Shown piece by piece: positions 55,831-64,000 of a stretch of DNA of 64,000 nt (position 1 is the first letter of the stretch; each line of letters begins with the position of its first letter). Source of the stretch: Dichetophora obliterata. Taxonomy: Eukaryota > Arthropoda > Insecta > Diptera > Sciomyzidae. The notes beneath the pieces were generated by a model. That model ran no database searches, was not told where the DNA came from, and saw only the letters and a program-made list of their open reading frames with translations. The position numbers and the translations under genes are program-made. Where the stretch lies: positions 3,989,001 to 4,053,000 of the forward strand of contig OY986439.1 in assembly GCA_963920525.1 (NCBI GenBank). The letters are read 5' to 3'.

Positions 55831-58800
55831 TCTGCTATTGTATTGATAGCAGCTGTAAATGGCTTACGCACGTCCTTAGAATAGGCCAAAACCGAGCCAT
55901 GGTTGTAGCATGGCGTTTTTTAATATACAAAATGGGATATTACATGTTTAGCTTTACCAAACAGCTGTTCTTTTGTCCTCAGTTTTATCCCACTAAAAGT
56001 TATATTTGAAGTAATTATTAATAATTTAATTAACAAAACATAGCAAGTCATTTTGCATCCAATTTCTGGTGAGTATTGCTTGGGCGTAACAGCGCATCAT
56101 TTAATTATATTAACTGTGTAACTTAAGTTGTTCGAGCATTACTTAATTCAATTTATTTAAGAGTACTTCTACGAGCATTTCACTGAGAAAAGTTTCGGGT
56201 CTGTTGAGAACCATCAAGTAAAGACTGAAGTTGCCCACCTTGAAGTAACATTTATACACACACACATAACTACTACTGAACTTTTTTAAACAATGTTTTA
56301 AACACCGTTTAATTAATTGCAGTATTGCTCCATTTTAAGGCACCTAAAATAGTCCATTAAAGTTTATAAACGACCAGCCTTTGACAGTTAAGAAATGTTC
56401 AAATAAACAAACACCTTGCCAACGACATCAGCAACAACAACACCAACGATTACAACAACAATGAAAACAACAACACTAACGACAACATTAGACAAGTTTT
56501 GTTATGTTAATCTCTATGTTATGTTGTACTATAAATAAATTCAAACTGAAACGCTTTTTTTGTTAACTGATTTCGTTGTTGTATTCCATGTTGTTGTTGA
56601 TTTAACAGCAACTATCAAATTAAATCAAAAATTAATAGAAATTCGTCGTAGCAAAACAAAAAACATGAAAACACGCGCTAATTTTGAACACGTCAAAATT
56701 TTTCACTTCAAAACTTGATTTAAAGTTCATTCAACGTGTGTTAGTTAATCTTCGTTGTTGTCGTAAGCTTGTTTCTGTGTATCTCACAGATAATCACCGT
56801 CATATCTTTGCAATCTTCGATTGTCTGTTCTCAATTCATTTTTCATTTTTCATTTTTTATTTTTATTTTTGTTAAATATTTTTTTGGAAATTTATGCATG
56901 TTCGCTCAAGCGGGAGCGCTTTAATTTTTGTATAATTTTATTTGTGGCTAGCTATCAGTATGGAAGGCGTAGCTATAAGTTGACAAGGTCATTTTTCTCA
57001 ACTCTTGTTAATGAGATTTTAAATGATATTTTGTCATATTGAGGATTAAAATAAAAACGGTTGAGTGCGAACCAGCATTTGAATAGATAGATGGATGGAT
57101 GGATGATTTTGCTGTCATTTTCCACCACTCTCAGGCGGCTTCGGTTAGATTTATTGAAAATTTATTCAGTATTTATGTGAACGCTTGGCCAATAAATATG
57201 CCTAGAAACAGCATTTATCATTATTTAACGAAATGTTCTCACACGTCGAAATAAAAGCTGAATCTGATGGCAACACGTTGGGCAGCTCCCACACCTACAC
57301 TTTGAAGCTGTCCGTTGCATTTGATAATTCTGACACTTGAAGCGACCTTAATTGTGTGTCATTAAGTTTGTATGTTTGTCTGGGTGTTCAACAGTTCACA
57401 TGACCCAATGAACGGTTCTGGTTTTTGCCAAAAATCGTGCAAAAATCGAACGGTATGTTTATTTCGTCGTTTCAAAATTTACGCTTGGGTTGTACTTTGC
57501 ATAAAACTGTTAAAATTTTATATATGTATATAGTATGTATATGCGTGGAAATATTTTTCAGTTCATTAAAGTTATTTTGGTTTTTTTATTATTCTTTTTT
57601 GTGCTTGATTTCAGCTTCATTTGCAGTTTTAATGGCGAACTCAAACTTCAGAGTATCGTAAAATAGCTTAACATTTTCAAAAACACTCTGAGTGCTGGTT
57701 GTCGTTGTTTTGTTTATTTTAGCTTTATTTTTTTAAATTTTTTTTTTTGTTTTTGCATTTCTATTTATTTAAAGTAGTACTTGAAGCTGGCGATAGTAGC
57801 TGCGATTCCCTGCATAAATCTTAATTAATTAATAGTCTCCAACGACGAAGACGATGGTTCTTCTTTTTTATTATTCTTTTAACTATTATTAAGGTTATTC
57901 TTATACAAATGCTACTGTAGTATTTTGTTGTGGTTGGCATTTTTAGTCCGCTGATTGCGCCGTTGAACGATACATAGCGTGGCGTTTCAGCTTTTTGAGT
58001 AACTCGAAAACAACAACAACCAGTTAAAAAGCAAAAGCAATCCGTTTGCTTCTTTTGTCTCACTAATCGAAATGATTAACTTAATTCAACTTAATTAAAC
58101 GTTATTCTTGCGGTTCATATCTGTTAGATGTCGTTGTTGTTGTTAGAATGTTCACTAGTTTTTTTTAGAAAAAAACCAAAAAAACAAAACCATTTAAATG
58201 ATTCCTCTTTGCTGAGCATTCTGGTAAAGTTTAATTGTCATTATAGTCTTTTCGTCGGCTTTTAACGGTCAATTCTACAGATTCTTTACGTTGTTGTTGT
58301 TGTTGTTTCTGACAATGGTTTCTGCTAGATAGCCGGAAGATGCCACTTCATTTTTTAAACAGCTAAAATCTGACTGTCCAGAGCTGTTTGTGAGTGATGT
58401 GATCGATGGAATAAAGAAAACCAAAAACACAAAAAACACAAAGTATTAAGTAGCATTATTTACATTAAATAAAATAGGCCATGAAATAATAAAAGGTATT
58501 TATACCAAAATTAGCTGAATATCTTTAAAGCCTCATTCATAACTTTGCGTTTCTGCTTTGTTACCGTTAGAACCGAACTATTTTTGTACTTTTGTTAATG
58601 GCCACATTGGCGGCAGTGTCTCAGCAATAGAATTGTTGCTAACCAAGTCGCTAGAACGACAAGTTCTTCTTTCATCTACCTTGTTACCGTAACAACATGT
58701 TTAAACAACACAAAAACAACAACAATCAGCAAATATTGAGTTTTCTTTGAACTAATATAATTTACAAATAAACATACAAACAACTAAACATACAAACATG

Positions 58801-58945
58801 CAATTCAATTATAAATACATAACTACAGATACACACACAAGCAAAAAAATGAAATGTTGGCTAGATTCTGCCTTTATTTATATCTATTATGAAATACGAG
58901 TAGTAGCTAAGTATATTTAGACACATTCACAAACACTCATAAGAA

Positions 58946-58977
<32 letters not shown>

Positions 58978-60467
58978 TTTCGAAGGACATACACGCATAG
59001 TAGGAGCTTGTACGTATTTGTTGAACACACAAACAAATTCGAATTCTCCGAAAGTTGATCAAATTAATATTCTTTAGAATTTTTAAACGAATGGTATTGA
59101 GTTAAATAAAGGACATGATTTTTCTCTTCCTTGTTCATAGCAATAAGAATTTTATTCTTCGTAGTTCAATCAGCAAATATTGATAGTAATAATTCTAGCT
59201 TTTATGTACATATGAGGAAAGGTGTTTTTTGAGGATTTTTTGAGGTGTTTTTGTCCATGAAACTTTTAGAGCAAAGCTTTTAATCACGCTGTTATTCATC
59301 AGATACTCCGTTTTGCTTTGCTTTGCTTTGCTTTTAGTCGCTTGCTTATCGATAAATAAATATTTAATTTTGCACAAAATAAACTGCACACAACAAAATG
59401 GCTCCATTGTGGCCAAACTGAATTTTCTATAAATTCATAAATTCTTAAATCATATTTAATCTGATATAAATCTAGGCACAAAAACAAGCAGAGAAACAAA
59501 CATACACACAAGACGTTAGTTTTGGGCATAAATTTGGAAAGAAACAAAAATTAATCAAAATTCTAATCAATCGATTGATTTGATATTATTTTTGCATTTC
59601 ATATTCAGAACATGTCGGCCAACTGTTTCCATCGGTAGTTGTTGTGTATTATTCCATGTTGTGGTGGGAGTGGGTAGGAAGGAAGAGGGGGTATTCTGAA
59701 AACTGTTTTCGTTCAAGTAAAATAATTTAGTTATACCTACACTGAAAGAAAAACACAAACAATTCGAAGTAACTAGAAAAGAATATGATGCAAATGCATT
59801 TATTTATATTCAATTGATATCGACAATAACTCTTTTGAATGCCCAAAATGAAGAGAGCTAGAATTAAATGAATCATATTTCAATAATTAAAAAACTTTTA
59901 CAGTCTCAAAACAGTTTTCGAGGCTTGCAAGGTTTTATATTACTCTGATCTGGATTCATATCCCGTTTGAGCCTAAAAGAATCTGCATATATAAATATTA
60001 AAAATGTGTGCTAGTTACAATCCTAACATTAGATACTTGTACACACTTTAAGATTTTACAATATTTAAGAGATATGTTTGATCACAATATACCCAATTAC
60101 TCAGATAAAACTTTAGTGATGAGGCCACTTTAAATTTCTGATTTGATCCTCTAACTAAAAAAATAAAAAAATTTAAAATTCTATTTCTAAGTTTTTTTAA
60201 CCTTTTTTGTAAAAAGTTTGTTTTCAAAAACGTGATTGTATATTTTTTATCAACACTCTAAAACGGATCGTTCAAAAATTGTTATCAACAATTTAAGATT
60301 TAATAACTAACAAAAATTTTTCCTTTGTTTTTTTATCAAACTTGAATGGAGGAAATACGAAACAGTTATTTATTTCTGCTAAATTGTTCAAATTTTTCGA
60401 ATAAGTTTCATAAAACTTTAAATCGACAAAAACGTTCATTTTAGCACTATATTTGTAAAGACATATA
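55831..60467. other. unique fly-like non-coding DNA
   Basis: Mixed AT-rich and moderately GC-balanced sequence with CAACAA runs (56430-56490), GTTGTT runs (58133-58143, 58291-58308), a GATA/GATG run (57084-57105), a long (GT)n at about 58948-58971 and a TTTGC run (59310-59335). Frames such as 57425-57661 and 57821-58063 have no family motif. No exon recognised. The density of recognisable transposons is low compared with the rest, so conserved regulatory DNA is possible here. Confidence 0.45.
58948..58971. repeat. (GT)n microsatellite
   Basis: About twelve GT units in a row. Confidence 0.9.
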
Positions 60468-60872
60468 AGGGGTATTCACGGGTTGTTGCGAATTGCTAGA
60501 GTGTTAAAATGCAAGATATTTCGCACACTTACGCATGAACATCAGTATTGCAACTTAATTTTGCAATAAAATTAAATGTCGAATGAACAATAAATATATA
60601 GGCACTTCATTTTAAACTTACAAAGAGTTATTATTTAACCTTTTTAAAGTTTCACCAGGTGGCAACTATGTTTGAAAACAACAACTAAAACATGAATCAG
60701 CTGTTCAGCATCACTGCTTGTGCGTTCTCGCAATAGGTTTGAACAGTGCGTAATTCAAGAAGAGTTGAAAAATTGCTTCCTATGTGTTTGTTGCTGGAAT
60801 GGTGCGAAAAATCACAAACTTGCATTTCCGCATCGTAGCAACTGCGTTTCGCATCAACCCGTGAATACCCCT
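60468..60872. mobile_element. 405-bp MITE with AGGGGTATTCACGGGTTG ends
   Basis: The left AGGGGTATTCACGGGTTGTT and the reverse complement of the right end differ at one base in the first 20. Weaker similarity (ATGCAAG, TTTCGCAC) continues inward to about 70 bp. No coding content. The flanks (TATA left, ACTA right) do not give an obvious duplication. Confidence 0.75.
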
Positions 60873-61362
60873 ACTATTTTCAAATAAAAGGAGCCAATTG
60901 CTGAGGAATATTGATGAAAATGTTTTAATTCAATTGACATTGTAATGCAGGTACCTGATTGGATGAATATTAATATTTTTATTTAATTTTACAATATAAT
61001 TTCAAAATTATATTAATTGTTTTGAGAGCTATGTTTGAGCTTAATGCTAAATAATTTCATGTAGCAACAGGTTGAAACAACAACAAATTCTTTATAGAAC
61101 AAACCACTAAGCAGACTAAATAGATGTCTCGTTGATCGCTTCATAATTCTTTAGTAGTTTTTGTAGCTTCCGCAGTTCATCCACTTAAACAAGGTTAAGG
61201 GTTGATTACCCAAGCGCAAGGTAAAGTTGCGCGACGTTGCCAACTGTCAAGTTAACACCTGTTTAATGATAAATGTGTACAAGCCGTTACCGAAAACGTA
61301 ACGTGGCGGGATGCAGCGTAGAAGTTTGTAAAAAATAGATTTCTACGCCATGTTACGATTAG
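60873..61362. other. non-coding DNA, nothing recognised
   Basis: No open frame or repeat identified; a GC-richer stretch at about 61190-61320. Confidence 0.4.
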
Positions 61363-61440
61363 TGTCCGACCGAAACCGGAATTTTGGCCGAAACCGAATA
61401 TTCGGCTATTTTATAGTATTCGGCCGAAACCGAAACTGGT
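61363..61440 (+). repeat. short degenerate repeats of GGCCGAAACCGAA
   Basis: GACCGAAACCGGAATTTTGG, GGCCGAAACCGAATATTCGG and CGGCCGAAACCGAAACTGG follow one another, with TTCGG/CCGAA inverted pieces. In one frame they encode an artificial FGRNRNFG-like peptide. They abut the broken left end of the LOA-type element. Confidence 0.6.
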
Positions 61441-61459
61441 TATCAATATCAAAATTTAA

Positions 61460-61768
61460 GAAAGCAGTAACTCTGAAACTTTCCACGGAAGCTAAATACC
61501 TTGGAATTTCCCTTGATAACAAGCTGAGCTGGAAACGCAACACAGAAAAAAGAAGGAAAAAACACTATGCGCTCTTAACGCATGTCAGAGAGTCTTTGGC
61601 AGGAAATGGGGACTGCAACCGCACATAATCTAATGGATGTATACAGCAATCGTGAGACCGATTCTTACCTACGGCTCTCTTGTATGGTGGACGATAGCGC
61701 ACAAAAAGAGCTACCTTAGCTCCCTAACAGAAGTCTAAGGGTTCGCATGCATAGGACTAACTGGAGTC
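61460..61768 (+). pseudogene. C-terminal end of reverse transcriptase of the LOA-type element
   Basis: LKLSTEAKYLGISLDNKLSW (from about 61480) and ALLTHVRESL, then a one-base frame change near 61600 (..GNGDC versus GRKWGL), then WMYTAIVRPILTYGSLVWWT and GFACIGLTGVMRSTPQA. Two in-frame TAA stops, at 61631-61633 and 61736-61738, sit where the family has glutamine and so probably arose as CAA to TAA. Confidence 0.75.
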
Positions 61769-62878
61769 ATGAGATCAACGCCACAGGCGGGTCAAGAAAT
61801 AATGCTAAATCTTCTCCCCACAGAAGAGGTTCTTAAGTATTCGGCGACCAAAAGCGCGATTCGCCTCAACGAATCTCAAGCCTGGAGAAACAACACTTTC
61901 GGACATGCATCTATTCTGAATCTCATAGGAACCAAGGAATCAAAAAGGACAACCGACTATATCATACCCAGTGTGAGATTCGGCACAGAATATACCACAT
62001 CCATCCCCAACAGACAAGAATGGGAAGAAACGGCCATAGAATTCAATGGCAATCCCCAATTATATACTGATGGTTCCAAAATGGAAAACGGATCTGGATC
62101 AGGTGTAAATTGCGAAACGCTACAAATCAAAAAGTCCTGTAAACTCCCCGACTACTGTAGCGTTTTTCAGGCAGAAATATATGCTATTGAAGGAGCTGCA
62201 CAGGCCATTCATAGAAAAAATCTTACCCCCATAAGAGTAGTAATTTTTGTGGATAGCCAAGCGGCCATCAAAGCGCTGAATAGTAAAACGACGAAGGCTC
62301 GAACGATACAAAACTGTAAACTGGCATTGAACATCATCTGCAATCTCCAATACGTCATTCTCCGATGGGTTCCCGGACATAGCAATATCAAAGGGAACAA
62401 TGCAGTGGATGAACTGGATAGGCGTGAAGTAACCGCAAGTACAAACAGAGGTAATACAGATGTTAACATTCCAACAGGAATCGTCAAAAAGAGTATAGAC
62501 CTTAAAGCCAGAGATAATGCTAACACTAACTGGGCCTCCAGAGGTGACTGCAACATATCTCGAAGACTCTGGCCGGAGCTAAATGAGAAGAGAACCGAAA
62601 GCATTCTGCTTTTGGCCAAACGAGAAATCCGGATTCTTGTGGGAGTTCTAACAGGTCATTGCTTCATTGGGCTTATGGCCAATAGAATGAACATAACAGC
62701 CCCAGACTTTTGTCGGAGCTGCAAGGATCCGGAAGAAACAGAAACAATAACTCACCTTGTATGCGAATGTCCAAGTCTACAAAATCGCCGACTCCGATAT
62801 ATGGGGAACAGATTTTTCAAAGACCTGGAAGATTTAGCTAGACATCTGGAGGTTCATAAAAAGCACAGGCTGCTTTAA
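61739..62878 (+). pseudogene. RNase H domain and C-terminal zinc motif of the LOA-type element
   Basis: The frame is open from 61739; the first ATG is at 61769, giving 369 codons. Counting from that ATG, RNase H catalytic residues are Asp101 (YTDGS), Glu136 (QAEIYAI), Asp162 (VDSQAA) and Asp214 (NNAVDELDR), with the usual His204 in WVPGH. A C315-x2-C318-x10-H329-x4-C334 motif lies near the end (CRSCKDPEET...HLVCEC), preceded by LTGHCFIGLMANRM. In the intact element this part would degrade the RNA strand during copying. The ATG is internal to the original ORF, so this is the open tail of a dead copy, not a gene. Confidence 0.85.
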
Positions 62879-63232
62879 GGAATAATCGAAATAATTATGA
62901 TTATTATGGTACTACGATAAAAATAAAAAGGGATTCGCAATGGACCTATAGGCCCCCGCGGAAACGCCGGTAACGGTGCACAACCCTATTTAACTAACCT
63001 AACCTAAGTATTTACAAATATTTTTTTTTTATTAAAAGGAAACAAAAGTACTTTCATACACATAAGAAAAAAATTTTATATAAAAAAGTATTATTTGAAT
63101 ATTTATGTTTATAAAAGTTTATTGAAATGTACTATAATAATACATAAAATAATTTTTTATATTATTTTTTATTTCAAAAGCATTGCATACTTTATATCTT
63201 CAGTACACACTCAAAATAGTACGCACCTACAA

Positions 63233-63667
63233 TAGAGTGGGGCGATTAGTATGGAAGGAAAAAAGTGTTGATGGGCGCTTCGATTTTCTGATTCTTGGGA
63301 TTGTACTGAGCAAAAAATTCCACTAGACCATACGTCTACGGTGAAAATAGAGCTTCCAGATTTTGACTTGCAGTTTTTTCTCAGACTTTTGTTACGTTTT
63401 TTTTTTTTTTTTGATATTTTGGCCTATAACAGCCAAACCACTGAGATTTTTGTCTTAGTATTAGATCGAAAATCTCAATGGTTTGGCTGTTATAGGCCAA
63501 AATATCCAAAAAAAAAGTGATAAAAGTCTGAGAAAAAACTGAAAGTCAAAATCTGGAAGCTCGATTTTAACCGTAGACGTATGGTATAGTGGACTTTTTT
63601 GCCCAGTACAATCCCAAGAATCAGAAACGCGAAGCACTCATTAAGATGTTCAAATCGCCCCACCCTA
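63233..63667. mobile_element. 435-bp foldback element, near-perfect hairpin, 8-bp target duplication
   Basis: Arms 63233-63451 and 63469-63667 are inverted copies separated by only about 17 nt. Ends are TAGAGTGGGGCGATT on the left and TAGGGTGGGGCGATT (reverse complement) on the right. ACCTACAA is duplicated at 63225-63232 and 63668-63675. The internal motif ACCATACGTCTACGGTGAAA corresponds to ACCATACCTCTATCGTTAAA in the 47486-48479 element. No coding capacity; the T15 run at about 63397-63411 lies in the left arm. Confidence 0.85.
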
Positions 63668-63676
63668 ACCTACAAT

Positions 63677-64000
63677 GTACATTTTTATAGAACTACAAAA
63701 TAAAGAATATTTGTTTTTATTTTTTAAAGGTTTAGTATTATAAAAATGGAAATATTTCGTTATCTTTTCCTTTATTCCGCACACACACAGAATTCGTTCG
63801 GAATATAAATTATCATTTTTTGGTTTCAGTACCTATAAAAGTTTAATAGTAATTGCAATACAGATGATAAAATCAAAAATGATAGAATCAAACAAATTAC
63901 AATGTTTTGCGTTAACACGAGAATTCAAATTATAGACGAATTCATAACATTTTTTTGTACAATGCGTTGTAAATATTTTTATATTTGAATTAAATTACTG
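63677..64000. other. AT-rich non-coding DNA, nothing recognised
   Basis: Contains a short CACACACACA at 63780. No frame or repeat identified. Confidence 0.4.

Larger units (their letters stand above)
61450..63006 (+). mobile_element. LOA-type non-LTR retrotransposon, 5'-truncated
   Basis: Plus strand: the end of reverse transcriptase (61460-61770), an RNase H domain and a C-terminal CCHC motif, then a 3' UTR with GCGGAAACGCCGGTAACGG and a TAACCTAACCTAA tail (62994-63006). RNase H downstream of RT, the CRSC...H....C motif and this 3' UTR style point to the LOA/Bilbo/Baggins type of the Jockey group. It is the only large non-LTR piece here on the plus strand. Confidence 0.8.

Noticed and set aside
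62120..62619. Minus-strand frames of 86 and 136 codons
   Set aside because: Shadows of the RNase H region of the LOA-type element.

Overview
The window reads as AT-rich, non-coding DNA from an insect, most likely a higher (brachyceran) fly. The clues are CAA/GTT 'opa'-type runs, (CA)n/(GT)n tracts, and a transposon mix (LOA-like and CR1/Jockey-like non-LTR elements, Tc1/mariner, hAT, piggyBac, Helentron) typical of fly genomes. I could not assign it to family level; a tephritid or muscoid is a guess. I recognise no host protein-coding exon, rRNA or functional tRNA gene in 64 kb, so this is probably a large intron or an intergenic interval.

Layout. 1-2.6 kb: plain non-coding. 2.6-8.5 kb: a dense nest: a ~1 kb long-TIR element with a smaller TIR element inside it, a non-LTR fragment, and a decayed minus-strand transposon gene (N-terminus near 8.4 kb, C-terminus near 4.3 kb) split by a plus-strand Helentron remnant (helicase plus endonuclease, 6.0-7.5 kb). 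8.9-11.6 kb: a broken non-LTR element and an internally deleted mariner-type transposase. 11.6-15.5 kb: unique fly-like DNA with CAA runs. 15.5-22 kb: two copies of a dispersed repeat that starts with ACCCCC, one interrupted by a MITE-like element, then a 1.2 kb TIR element. 22.3-25.4 kb: a 3.1 kb hAT transposon with a perfect 8-bp target duplication and a recognisable C-terminal transposase remnant. 25.4-36 kb: mostly unique DNA with a piggyBac transposase remnant, a piggyBac-type MITE and opa repeats. 36-41 kb: tandem repeats, a small MITE and several tRNA-like modules. 43-48.5 kb: a 36-bp minisatellite with a palindromic core, a non-LTR fragment, a MITE that encloses a tRNA-like module, a 1 kb TIR element and a 994-bp foldback element. 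50.9-55.8 kb: three non-LTR pieces, the last nearly open. 55.8-60.4 kb: unique DNA. 60.5-63.7 kb: a MITE, a LOA-type RNase H/RT remnant and a second foldback element.

How it fits together. The window is a transposon-built landscape. Three patterns stand out. (1) At least eleven tRNA-like modules with A and B boxes (two are 3' halves only) belong to several unrelated families, and many are followed by T-runs that could stop Pol III. (2) Two foldback elements share 5'-TAGGG(C/T)GGG termini, 8-bp target duplications and an internal motif, so they look like one hAT-type hairpin family. (3) Elements nest: Helentron in another transposon gene, MITE in repeat, TIR element in TIR element. Protein-family matches rest on motifs recognised by eye; no database search was possible.
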